Origin: DATDAH01 sp963823495
GTDB taxonomy: Bacteria > Actinomycetota > Acidimicrobiia > Acidimicrobiales > DATDAH01
NCBI GenBank assembly: GCA_963823495.1
Contig: CAWGLV010000001.1
Span: 1,984,001 to 2,048,000 of the forward strand
Length of the DNA: 64,000 nucleotides
Reading direction: 5' to 3'
Shown: positions 54,816 to 62,487 of the stretch, in pieces
Position numbering within the stretch: the first letter of the stretch is position 1
Layout of the letters: every line of letters begins with the position of its first letter
Made by a program: the position numbers and the translations under genes
The notes under the pieces: generated by a model
Databases searched by the model: none
Told to the model about the DNA's origin: nothing
Seen by the model: the letters and a program-made list of their open reading frames with translations, nothing else

Positions 54816-56072
54816 ATGGAGGCGCCCTATGTGCTGGTCTGCAACTGCTGCGGACGTCGCTACCCCGCTGGGGGTGAGTACCGGCTGGACTGCTGTGCCG
54901 AGGGGATGCTGGTGGCCGAGTACCCCCGCCTGCAGGTCCGGGACCACCTCCAGGGCCTGTGGCGGTTCACCGACTGGCTCCCGGTCGAGGAGCCGGGGAC
55001 CGGGAACATCGGCGGGACCACGTTTCGCAGCGAGGGCCTGAGTCGACTCCTCGGCCTCGACGACCTGTGGGTGGCGTTCAACGGCTGGTGGCCGGAGCGA
55101 GGGGGGCACTGCCCGACCTGTTCGTTCAAGGACCTCGAGGTCGCTCCCACGCTCCAGCGCCTACTCGAGGCCGAGGCCGCCGGGGTCATCGTGGCCACCG
55201 CGGGCAACACCGGTCGGGCCTTCGCCGAGCTGGGCGCCGGGGTCGGCTTCCCCGTGGTCGTGGTCACCGCCGAGGCCCACGTCGAGCGCATCTGGCGATC
55301 AGGCCTCCCGACCGCGTCCTCGACCGCCGTCGTCGGGATCGCCGGCGGTGACTACAACGACGCCATCGAGGTGGCGGCCGAGGCTGCCGCCGTGGTGGGG
55401 TTCGAACTCGAGGGCGGGGTCAAGAACGTGGCCCGCCGGGACGGGATCGGCACGCTGCTGCTGGATGCGGTCACCACGATCGGGCGGATGCCCGATCACT
55501 ACGTGCAGGCGGTGGGCGGTGGGCCTGGGCCCATCGGGGTCTGGGGAGTGGCCGAACGGCTGGCGGCCGACGGGCGCTTCGGCGGTGGACAGCCCCGGTT
55601 CCACCTGGCCCAGAACGCGACCCACCACCCGGTCCACACGGCGTGGCAGGCGGGGCGTGCCGGCATCGAGCCCGATGACGTGCCCGGGACGGGCGAGGGG
55701 GCCTATGCCGACGTGCTCGTGAACCGGAATCCCGCCTACGGGTTGCGGGGCGGGCTCTACGACCTCCTCGTGGCCACCCAGGGTCGGACCTACGCCGTCG
55801 GGGCCGAGGACGCCGCGGCCTGGCGGGACACCTTCACCGAGGTGGAGGGCATCGACATCATGGAGGCCCCGGCTGTCGCGCTCGCCGCGCTGGCCCAGGC
55901 GGTGGCCGCCGGTGAGGTCGCCCGCCATGACGTGGTGCTCCTGTCGGTCACCGGTGGGGGCGTCGAGCGACGGCGCCGGGAGGCACCCCTGCGGGGGCCT
56001 TCCGACGTCGTGCTCGCTCCCCGCGAGGAGGCCGTTGCGGCCGTGGCGAAGGCAGCCGATGGGCTCGGCTGA
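54816..56072 (+). CDS. Cysteate synthase-like PLP enzyme
   Basis: The product is 418 aa. It is a fold-type II PLP enzyme related to threonine synthase. The segments LWRFTDWLPV (48-57), LWVAFNGWWPERGGHCPTCS (84-103), FKDLEVAPT with PLP Lys105, and IVATAGNTGRAFAELG (125-140) match the pattern I know from archaeal cysteate synthase (Methanosarcina), which makes L-cysteate from O-phosphoserine and sulfite. An N-terminal Cys-rich segment (Cys9, 11, 12, 26, 27) may bind metal. The best alternative is a threonine-synthase-like enzyme of unknown substrate. The aminotransferase gene overlaps its last 14 nt, so the pair is translationally coupled and probably acts in one pathway. Confidence 0.72.
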   Translation: MEAPYVLVCNCCGRRYPAGGEYRLDCCAEGMLVAEYPRLQVRDHLQGLWRFTDWLPVEEPGTGNIGGTTFRSEGLSRLLGLDDLWVAFNGWWPERGGHCPTCSFKDLEVAPTLQRLLEAEAAGVIVATAGNTGRAFAELGAGVGFPVVVVTAEAHVERIWRSGLPTASSTAVVGIAGGDYNDAIEVAAEAAAVVGFELEGGVKNVARRDGIGTLLLDAVTTIGRMPDHYVQAVGGGPGPIGVWGVAERLAADGRFGGGQPRFHLAQNATHHPVHTAWQAGRAGIEPDDVPGTGEGAYADVLVNRNPAYGLRGGLYDLLVATQGRTYAVGAEDAAAWRDTFTEVEGIDIMEAPAVALAALAQAVAAGEVARHDVVLLSVTGGGVERRRREAPLRGPSDVVLAPREEAVAAVAKAADGLG

Positions 56073-57399
56073 GGTCGCGCGCGAAGTAGGGCGCTACCGC
56101 GACGCCACGCCCGGCTCGGCCGCTCTCTTCGCCGAGGCGCAGCGTTCTCTCCCGGGCGGGGACTCCCGCAGCACGCTCTACTACGCCCCGTACCCCCTGG
56201 CGATGGCCCGGGGCGCCGGAAGCCGGGTCTGGGACGTCGACGGCCACGAGTTGGTCGACCTGACCAACAACCACACCGCCCTGGTCCACGGCAACGCCCA
56301 TCCACTGGTACTCGATGCCGTTCGGGTCCAGCTCGACCGCGGCTCGTGCTTCTCGGGCCCGGTCGCCCTGCAGGTCGACGTGGCCGACCGGCTCACCGCC
56401 CGGATGTCGGGCCTGGACCAGGTCCGTTTCTGTGCCTCGGGAACCGAAGCCACCCTCCATGCCGTCCGGGCGGCCCGGGCCTTCACGGGGCGCCTGCGCA
56501 TCGCCAAGGCCGAGGGCGCGTATCACGGGAGTCAGGACGACGTCTTCGTCAGTACCCACCCCCGTCCGGATCAGGCCGGTCCCGCCGACCAGCCGTTCGC
56601 GGTGGCGCGGGCCGACGGCCTCCATCGGTCGGCCCTGGCCGACACGGTCGTGTTCCCCTTCAACGACCTGGGCGCCACCGCGTCCATCCTGCGGGAGGCC
56701 GGCCCGGACCTGGGGGCCGTACTGGTCGAGCCGGTCATGGGCTCGGCGGGGATGATCCCGGCCGAGCCGGGCTACCTGGCTGGTGTCGCCGAGGTGGCGA
56801 CGGAGGTCGGCGCCCTGTTCGTGGTCGACGAGGTGGTCACCCTGCGCCTGGCGCCGGGGGGTGGTCAGGCGTGGGCCGGGGTCGAGGCCGACCTGACCTG
56901 CTTCGGCAAGATGCTCGGCGGCGGGTTCCCCCTCGGTGCCTTCGGCGGTCGGGCCGATGTGCTCGCCGCGTTCGACCCGACCCCGGACGGCGGCCCGGCC
57001 GTGGGTCACCCGGGCAGCATGAACGCCTGGGCCGTCGGCCTGGCGGCGGCCGCGGCGACGCTGGACCTGCTCACGCCGGCGGCCATCGCCGAGTTGGGGC
57101 GACAGGGCGACGAGCTCCGGTCGCGTCTGGCTGCGGTGGCCGGGGAGCGTGGTGTGCCCCTGGCGGTGACCGGGGCCGGGTCCCTGCTCGGTCTGCACTT
57201 CACCCCCGACCCGGTACGGACGTTCCGGGACACCTGGGCCGAAGACCGCGAACTGGCCCGAGGGGTGTTCCTCGGCCTGATCAACGAGGGCGTCCTCATC
57301 GACCCCCGTGGGGCGGTCTGCCTGTCCACCGTGACCACCGACGCCGACCTCGACCTGGTGGTGGCGGCGTTCGCCCGCGTGCTGGACCGCGTGGTCTGA
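56059..57399 (+). CDS. Class III aminotransferase, glutamate-1-semialdehyde aminomutase family
   Basis: The product is 446 aa from ATG 56059. GGDSRSTLYYAPYPLAMARG, ASGTEATLHAVRAARAFTGR, VDEVVTLRLAPGG and LTCFGKMLGGGFPLGAFGG (PLP Lys) define the family; HPGSMNAWAVGLAAAAATLD follows. Sequence details such as EGAYHGSQDD differ from canonical HemL, and the genomic partner is a cysteate-synthase-like gene, so deamination or transamination of cysteate or a related amino acid is a reasonable hypothesis. The start lies inside the end of the preceding gene; a far upstream start would overlap it by over 150 nt and is rejected. A strong palindrome follows the stop. Confidence 0.85.
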   Translation: MGSAEVAREVGRYRDATPGSAALFAEAQRSLPGGDSRSTLYYAPYPLAMARGAGSRVWDVDGHELVDLTNNHTALVHGNAHPLVLDAVRVQLDRGSCFSGPVALQVDVADRLTARMSGLDQVRFCASGTEATLHAVRAARAFTGRLRIAKAEGAYHGSQDDVFVSTHPRPDQAGPADQPFAVARADGLHRSALADTVVFPFNDLGATASILREAGPDLGAVLVEPVMGSAGMIPAEPGYLAGVAEVATEVGALFVVDEVVTLRLAPGGGQAWAGVEADLTCFGKMLGGGFPLGAFGGRADVLAAFDPTPDGGPAVGHPGSMNAWAVGLAAAAATLDLLTPAAIAELGRQGDELRSRLAAVAGERGVPLAVTGAGSLLGLHFTPDPVRTFRDTWAEDRELARGVFLGLINEGVLIDPRGAVCLSTVTTDADLDLVVAAFARVLDRVV

Positions 57400-57410
57400 T
57401 CCGGGGCATT

Positions 57411-57449
57411 GGAGGCAATAAGGGGCGGTTTCCGCCCCCTATTGCCTCC
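57411..57449. terminator. Convergent-junction palindrome, copy 2
   Basis: ggaggcaataaggggcgg (57411-57428) and ccgccccctattgcctcc (57432-57449) pair over 18 bases with one mismatch and a 3-nt loop. It lies 12 nt after the aminotransferase stop and 143 nt from the end of the convergent sulfotransferase gene. It shares its sequence with the hairpin at 36312-36350. Confidence 0.75.
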
Positions 57450-57591
57450 AGCGCCCTGCTGATCGACCCCAGCCGTCCCGGCTCGGCACCCTGGGTGGCC
57501 AGGCCGGCCGGATGGTCGCCGAATCGTGGTCGTCGGTCGTCGTCGGATGCCATCGGCCCCCGGCCCGACGACGGAGCATTCCGCGGAACGC

Positions 57592-58362
57592 TCAGCCGGC
57601 GAGGCGTTCCGGGAAGTGGCGTTCCAGCAGCGGGGTGCAGTGGGCGAGGACGCGGTCCTGCACGTAGGTCGGGTCGAGCTGGTCGAGCAGGCCGGAGCGC
57701 TCCGGGGCGGCGTACTCGTGGGTGCGGTTGGCATCGAGGCTCGAGAGGGGCACACCGGCGAAGGCCGCGAGGTCGCCGAGCCTCGACCCGAGCTGGTCGG
57801 TGCGCACCACGAGCAGACGGTTCTCCGGTACCACCGCGAGGGCCTCTTCGTTGCGCTCGGCCCAGGAGTGCAGGTACCCGTCGAGGGTGAACAGCCCGTG
57901 CTCGGCCAGCGCCTGCTCCTCGCGGGGGTGGACCCGGTCGGCGCCGAAGCGGATCTGCCGCAGGCGGAGGTAGGCGGGAGCGGGATCACCGCGGAGCGAG
58001 TGATCGATCAGCGACGTCAGCCAGTCGTAGGGGTCCCGGATGGTCAGGACGAACCGGGCCGCGGGCACGACCTCGACGAGGTGTTCGACCACCAGCCCGT
58101 TGAGGCCGGCGGAGTTGACCTCCAGGCGCAACCGCCGTTCCCGGGAGCGCAGGTAGCGGCGCAGGTCGGCTGTTTCGGCCCGGCCCTCGGCCACGGCGAC
58201 GAGGAGCTCGACGAGGACGAGGGCCTCGGGCTCGTGCGCGGTGCGGTAGTGCGCGGCGAACACCGCCTCCAGCGAGTGGGTACCGGACTTGGGCGAACCG
58301 ATCCCGAAGAGGCGCAGTCGCCGCCGGTGCCACCTGCCGCGCGCCGAGACGACCGGTGCCAT
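57592..58362 (-). CDS. Sulfotransferase family protein (tandem copy B)
   Basis: The product is 256 aa. LRLFGIGSPKSGTHSLEAVF holds the PAPS loop (PKSGTHS) and FVLTIRDPYDWLTSLIDHSL the second motif. ENRLLVVRTDQLGSRLGDLA and the length match its upstream neighbour, with which it shares about the same layout throughout (YLHSWAERNEEAL versus YLGSWARHNRMVL). These two form a separate subfamily from the sulfotransferases at 17825 and 39168. Its ATG overlaps the neighbour's stop by one base. Last gene of a four-gene minus-strand operon starting with pabB. Confidence 0.85.
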   Translation of the reverse strand: MAPVVSARGRWHRRRLRLFGIGSPKSGTHSLEAVFAAHYRTAHEPEALVLVELLVAVAEGRAETADLRRYLRSRERRLRLEVNSAGLNGLVVEHLVEVVPAARFVLTIRDPYDWLTSLIDHSLRGDPAPAYLRLRQIRFGADRVHPREEQALAEHGLFTLDGYLHSWAERNEEALAVVPENRLLVVRTDQLGSRLGDLAAFAGVPLSSLDANRTHEYAAPERSGLLDQLDPTYVQDRVLAHCTPLLERHFPERLAG

Positions 58363-59087
58363 CAGAGGCCGAGGCGACCGAGCAGCTCGCCGCAGTGGTG
58401 GGCGATGCGCTCCTCGAGGTAGGCCGGATCCAGGTCGGCCAGGGCCTCGAAGCGGCCCGCGGCCGGAAACGAGTGCACCCGGTCGTGGTCGAGGCTCTCG
58501 GCGGCGACGTCGCAGAAGGCGGCCAGGTCGTCCAGACGCTCGGCGAGGTCCTCGGTGCGCACGACGAGCAGGTCGTCGGCAGGAACCGCCTCGAGGACCA
58601 TCCGGTTGTGCCGGGCCCAGGAGCCGAGGTAGCCGTCGACGGTGTAGAGCCCCCGGTCCCGCCAGGCGGCCTCCTGAGGTGGATGGCTGAGCTCGGCGGC
58701 TCGGTAGCGCAGCTCCCGCCAGCGCACCCAGTGGGGTGGGGTCTCGTGGGCCAGTGAGTGGTTGGCCATCGAGTCGAGCCAGGCGCGCGGCTCCCGTACG
58801 GTCAGGACGTATCGACTGCCGGGGAACAGGTCGACCAGGTCGGCCACCACCTCACCGTTGACCAGCGAGGCGTCCATGTCCAGGGCGAGGCGGGCGTCCC
58901 GATCGACCAGGTGGTTCCGGACGTCCCGGAGGGTCGCCGTCCCGTCGGCGACGGCGAAGAGGACCGCCATCAGCTCTTTGGCCCCGGCCTCGTGGGCCGC
59001 GCGGTGATCCCGCGCGAAGACCGCCGCCACCGAGTGGGTGCCGGTCTTGCCCATGCCGACCCCGTAGAGGCGTTGCCGACGGCTCAC
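58362..59087 (-). CDS. Sulfotransferase family protein (tandem copy A)
   Basis: The product is 241 aa from GTG 59087. LYGVGMGKTGTHSVAAVFAR is the PAPS loop and YVLTVREPRAWLDSMANHSL the second motif. The GTG lies in the stop of the upstream pabC-like gene (GTGA overlap), and the next sulfotransferase starts in its stop, so translation is coupled through the whole operon. The longer frame upstream runs through pabC out of phase and is not coding. It is paralogous to copy B. Confidence 0.85.
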   Translation of the reverse strand: MSRRQRLYGVGMGKTGTHSVAAVFARDHRAAHEAGAKELMAVLFAVADGTATLRDVRNHLVDRDARLALDMDASLVNGEVVADLVDLFPGSRYVLTVREPRAWLDSMANHSLAHETPPHWVRWRELRYRAAELSHPPQEAAWRDRGLYTVDGYLGSWARHNRMVLEAVPADDLLVVRTEDLAERLDDLAAFCDVAAESLDHDRVHSFPAAGRFEALADLDPAYLEERIAHHCGELLGRLGL

Positions 59088-59911
59088 GGGTCGGAGGTCA
59101 GGGCCATCAGGGCCGCGAAGGCCTCTGCCGCCTCGGAGGTGAGCGGACCGGGGCAGGCCGGTAGGGCCCGCCCGTCGACGTTGGCGATGGGCTGGACGTC
59201 TCGGGTGGAGGAGGTGAGGAAGGCCTCTTCGGCGCGGGCGAGGTCGTCCATGCTCACATCGGCTTCGACGGCATCGGTCGTCTCGAGTACCAGGTCCCGG
59301 GTGATGCCGGCCAGGCAGCCCGAGCTCAAGGGCGGGGTCACCAGCCGCCCGTCGACGCCCACGAAGACGTTCGAACCCGTGCCCTCGCACAGGTTCCCGG
59401 CCAGGTTGGAGAACAGCGCCTCCCCGGCCCCCCGATCCGTGGCGTGGGCGAGGGCGACGACGTTCTCGGCATACGACGTCGTCTTCAAGCCGGCCACCGG
59501 GCTGCGTTCGTTCCGGGGCCAGGGCACGACCACGACGGAGGCATCCGGCGGCCAGGTCCCGGCCGGACCGGTGGCCATCACCACGGTGGGCCCGTCCTGG
59601 CCCCGGGCCGAGCCCAACGGGCCCGGTCCGCCGGTGACGGTGATCCGCAGCCGACCGACCCCGGGTTGGTTGGCTTCGACGACCTCGGCCACGCCGGCCC
59701 GGAGCTCGTCGTCGGTCACGGGGATGTCGAGCCCGAGCCCGGCGGCCGATTGGCGCAGACGGGCCAGGTGCCGGGTGAGGGCGAAGGCCGCGCCGTCGAT
59801 GACCTTGGCCGTCTCGAAGACCCCGTCGCCCACCAGCAGCCCGTGGTCGGAGGCATGGAGGGCGGGCCGGTCGCCCGGGGCCAGTCGACCGTTCAGCCAG
59901 ATCGCGTTCAT
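59084..59911 (-). CDS. pabC: Class IV aminotransferase/4-amino-4-deoxychorismate lyase-like protein
   Basis: The product is 275 aa from ATG 59911. It is fold-type IV PLP: NAIWLNGRLAPGDRPALHAS, DHGLLVGDGVFETAKVIDGA, the PLP Lys in AGLKTTSYAEN, GEALFSNLAGNLCEGTGSNV, and FLTSSTRDVQPIANVDGRAL. Next to pabB the most likely job is release of 4-aminobenzoate and pyruvate from aminodeoxychorismate, for folate. Branched-chain or D-amino-acid transaminases have the same fold and cannot be excluded. It overlaps pabB (ATGA) and the sulfotransferase (GTGA). Confidence 0.82.
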   Translation of the reverse strand: MNAIWLNGRLAPGDRPALHASDHGLLVGDGVFETAKVIDGAAFALTRHLARLRQSAAGLGLDIPVTDDELRAGVAEVVEANQPGVGRLRITVTGGPGPLGSARGQDGPTVVMATGPAGTWPPDASVVVVPWPRNERSPVAGLKTTSYAENVVALAHATDRGAGEALFSNLAGNLCEGTGSNVFVGVDGRLVTPPLSSGCLAGITRDLVLETTDAVEADVSMDDLARAEEAFLTSSTRDVQPIANVDGRALPACPGPLTSEAAEAFAALMALTSDP

Positions 59912-60945
59912 GTCCCAACCAGGGCGCCGGAGGCCACCGCCAGGAGGTTCCGGGCCTTCAGCTCCGACTCCCGCCATTCGGCCTCGGGGTCCGAGTCCCA
60001 GGTGATCCCCCCGCCGGTGCCGAAGTGGAGCCGACCTCCTTCCAGCCAGAAGGTACGGATGGCCACGTTGAGCTCACCCACCCCGGTGTCGGCGTCGACC
60101 CAACCCACCGCCCCGCAGTACACCCCTCGGGGAACGGGCTCGAGCCGCTGCAGGTGCTCCACCGCCGCCAGTTTGGGGGCGCCGGTGACCGATCCGGGCG
60201 GAAAGGCCGCCTCCATCAACTCGGGCCAACCCACGCCGGGGCGAAGACGGCCCTCGACGGTGCTCACCAGGTGGACCAGGCCGGGGTGGGGCTCGACCCG
60301 GCACAGCGACGGCACGCGCACCGAACCGAACTCACCCACCCGACCGAGGTCGTTGCGCACCAGATCGACGATCATCACGTTCTCGGCGCGGTCCTTGGGC
60401 GTGAGACGGTCCGCGGTCGCCGCCGTGCCCTTGATCGGCGAGGACCACACGCGGTCGCCTTCGCGGCGGAGGAACTGCTCGGGCGAGGCCGACGCCACGG
60501 CGAGGTCCGCGCCGGGGACCCGTACCACCGCCGAGTAGGGCGCCGGGTTGCCCACGGCGAGCGCGGCGCCGAGCGCGGCGATGTCCCCGCTGCTGCCCGC
60601 ACCGGGGACGTGCGGCGCGGACAGGCGCCGGGTCAGGTTGACCTGGTAGACGTCGCCGCGCCCGATGGCGTCGCGGATCGCCCGGACCCCCGCCTCGAAC
60701 CCGGCCTGGTCCAGAGAGGAGGTCCACTGGTCGGCCCGGGGGCCTCGCCAACGCTGACCCGGCCACGGCACGGCGGGTCGGACCGAGGCGAATCGGGCGC
60801 ACACCGGGACGCCGTCGAAGGGAGCCACCACGGCCCAGAACCCCTCACCGTCGAGGGCGGAGAGGTCGTCGGTGACGTCGGTGAGGTCCGTGGCCAGGCG
60901 GTTGCCGACCACGGCCAACGCCCCTTCGGACCGGACTCCGTGCAC
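59908..60945 (-). CDS. pabB: Aminodeoxychorismate synthase component I
   Basis: The product is 345 aa from GTG 60945. It aminates chorismate to 4-amino-4-deoxychorismate. The chorismate-binding core shows RDAIGRGDVYQVNLTRRLSA, ASPEQFLRREGDRVWSSPIK, the PIKGT motif with its characteristic Lys, DLVRNDLGRVGEFGSVRVPS, FPPGSVTGAPKLAAVEHLQR, and LHFGTGGGITWDSDPEAEW. It is short because the N-terminal domain is reduced. No glutamine amidotransferase (pabA) lies nearby. TAGCCT 7 nt upstream of GTG supports a leaderless start. First gene of the pabB-pabC-sulfotransferase operon. Confidence 0.92.
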   Translation of the reverse strand: MHGVRSEGALAVVGNRLATDLTDVTDDLSALDGEGFWAVVAPFDGVPVCARFASVRPAVPWPGQRWRGPRADQWTSSLDQAGFEAGVRAIRDAIGRGDVYQVNLTRRLSAPHVPGAGSSGDIAALGAALAVGNPAPYSAVVRVPGADLAVASASPEQFLRREGDRVWSSPIKGTAATADRLTPKDRAENVMIVDLVRNDLGRVGEFGSVRVPSLCRVEPHPGLVHLVSTVEGRLRPGVGWPELMEAAFPPGSVTGAPKLAAVEHLQRLEPVPRGVYCGAVGWVDADTGVGELNVAIRTFWLEGGRLHFGTGGGITWDSDPEAEWRESELKARNLLAVASGALVGT

Positions 60946-60952
60946 CCGGCGG

Positions 60953-60958
60953 AGGCTA
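60953..60958 (-). promoter_or_regulatory. Putative -10 box of the pabB operon
   Basis: On the minus strand TAGCCT ends 7 nt before the GTG at 60945. Confidence 0.5.
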
Positions 60959-61003
60959 CGGCGCGACCACCGCCGCCGCCTCCGATCCGGCCCGGCCGGC
61001 CGT

Positions 61004-61009
61004 TAGGCT
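61004..61009 (+). promoter_or_regulatory. Putative -10 box of the LCP gene
   Basis: TAGGCT ends 7 nt before the ATG at 61017. It is divergent from the pabB box, 45 bp away. Confidence 0.5.
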
Positions 61010-61016
61010 CGACCAG

Positions 61017-62483
61017 ATGGCCGGTCGACGGGCGCGTACGCGCCGCACCTGGCCCCAGCGTCTGCTGATCACGTTCAACCTCGGCGTCATCGCCGCGAGC
61101 CTGGTCGCCGCGGGGGCCCTCGGGTACCTCAACGTGAAGCTCGACCAGATCCCGCGCATCGACCTCGCCGGACGGCTCACCCAGGAGCCGGACGACCCGG
61201 GGGAACCCCAGAACTACCTGCTGGTCGGCACCGACAGCGCCGCCGGGTTCGGGGAGGACGACCCCCGGGCCGCGGGCCGCGAGAACCTCGGCGTCCTCTC
61301 CGACACGATCATGCTCCTCCGCGTCGACCCCAACTCGACCCAAGCCCGGATCCTCTCCTTTCCCCGGGACCTCTGGGTCACCATCCCGGGGGCGGGGGAG
61401 CAGAAGATCAATGCCGCGCTCCCGGCCGGCGGCGCCCAGACCCTGATCGACACGATCACCGCGAACTTCGACATCCCGGTCCACCACTACGTGGAGGTCG
61501 ACTGGCTGGGGTTCGAGAACCTGGTGGCCGCCGTCGACGGTGTTCCCATGTACTTCGACAAGCCGGTGCGCGACCCGAGCACGGGCCTGAACATCCCCCA
61601 CGCGGGTTGTGTGACCTTGAGCCCGGAGCAGGCCCTGGCCTTCGCCCGGTCCCGCAGCCTGGAGTACTCCGAGGACAGTGGTGCCACCTACGCCGTGGAC
61701 GGCTCCGGTGACCTCGGGCGCATCTCCCGCCAGCAGGCGTTCGTCCGCGTGGCCATCCAACGGGCCATCAACCAGGGCGTCCGCAACCCGATCACCCTCA
61801 ACTCACTGGTGAACGTGGGCATCGCGGCGGTCGGCGCGGTGGACAGCGAGTTGACCCCGGACGACCTCATCACCCTCGGCACGGCCTTCCGTGACTTCGA
61901 GCCCGAGCAACTCCAGACGATGTCGCTCGACGTCTATGACGACACGGTGAACGGGGCCTCGATCCTGCGCCTCCAGGACACCGACGCCAACCAGGAGCGC
62001 ATCGACCTCTTCAAAGGCCTGGGTGACGGGGCGGCCGGGACGGCGGGCTCGATCCGGGTCGCCCTGAACAACGGCACGGGCGACACGGGCCAGGCGACCG
62101 AGGCGGCCGACGGTCTCGCCGCGCTCGGCTTCGACACGTCGCCGGGGACCGGGGACGCCGAGAGCTTCGGCTTCACCCGCACGCTGGTCCGGTACCAGCC
62201 CGGGAACGAGGCGGCGGCGGAGTACGTCGCTGCACAACTGGTGAACGGTGCCGATCTACAGGAGGTGGGATCCACCTATGTCGCCGACGTCATCGTCGTC
62301 ACCGGTACGGACTACGCCGGGGTGAAGGACAGCCTCCAGCCGCCGCCCACGCCGTTGGACACCTCCGGCGCCAGCGCGGTTCCGGGCACCACGCCGCCGT
62401 CGGCGGGCGACGAGTCAGTGACCTCCACCACGTACGCGTACGGTGAGGTGCCGAGCGCCCCTGCCGACCAGAGCTGCGGATAG
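61017..62483 (+). CDS. LytR-CpsA-Psr (LCP) family glycopolymer transferase with LytR_C domain
   Basis: The product is 488 aa. It has a basic N-terminus and one membrane helix (LLITFNLGVIAASLVAAGAL), then an extracellular LCP domain (about 65-240): NYLLVGTDSA, SDTIMLLRVDPNSTQARILS, FPRDLWVTIPG with conserved Arg/Asp, EQKINAALPAGGAQTLIDTI, and RISRQQAFVRV. A LytR_C-type domain follows near 345-440 (IRVALNNGTGDTGQATEAAD, VVTGTDYAGV), then a Pro/Thr/Ser tail. LCP enzymes move lipid-linked glycopolymers onto peptidoglycan or other wall acceptors. It is the candidate for anchoring the polymers assembled by this region. The sugar-nucleotide genes follow on the same strand. Confidence 0.93.
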   Translation: MAGRRARTRRTWPQRLLITFNLGVIAASLVAAGALGYLNVKLDQIPRIDLAGRLTQEPDDPGEPQNYLLVGTDSAAGFGEDDPRAAGRENLGVLSDTIMLLRVDPNSTQARILSFPRDLWVTIPGAGEQKINAALPAGGAQTLIDTITANFDIPVHHYVEVDWLGFENLVAAVDGVPMYFDKPVRDPSTGLNIPHAGCVTLSPEQALAFARSRSLEYSEDSGATYAVDGSGDLGRISRQQAFVRVAIQRAINQGVRNPITLNSLVNVGIAAVGAVDSELTPDDLITLGTAFRDFEPEQLQTMSLDVYDDTVNGASILRLQDTDANQERIDLFKGLGDGAAGTAGSIRVALNNGTGDTGQATEAADGLAALGFDTSPGTGDAESFGFTRTLVRYQPGNEAAAEYVAAQLVNGADLQEVGSTYVADVIVVTGTDYAGVKDSLQPPPTPLDTSGASAVPGTTPPSAGDESVTSTTYAYGEVPSAPADQSCG

Positions 62484-62487
62484 GACC

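Noticed and set aside
56059..57399. Canonical glutamate-1-semialdehyde aminomutase (hemL) for haem synthesis
   Set aside because: The family is right, but motif details differ and no haem genes are nearby; the coupled partner is cysteate-synthase-like.
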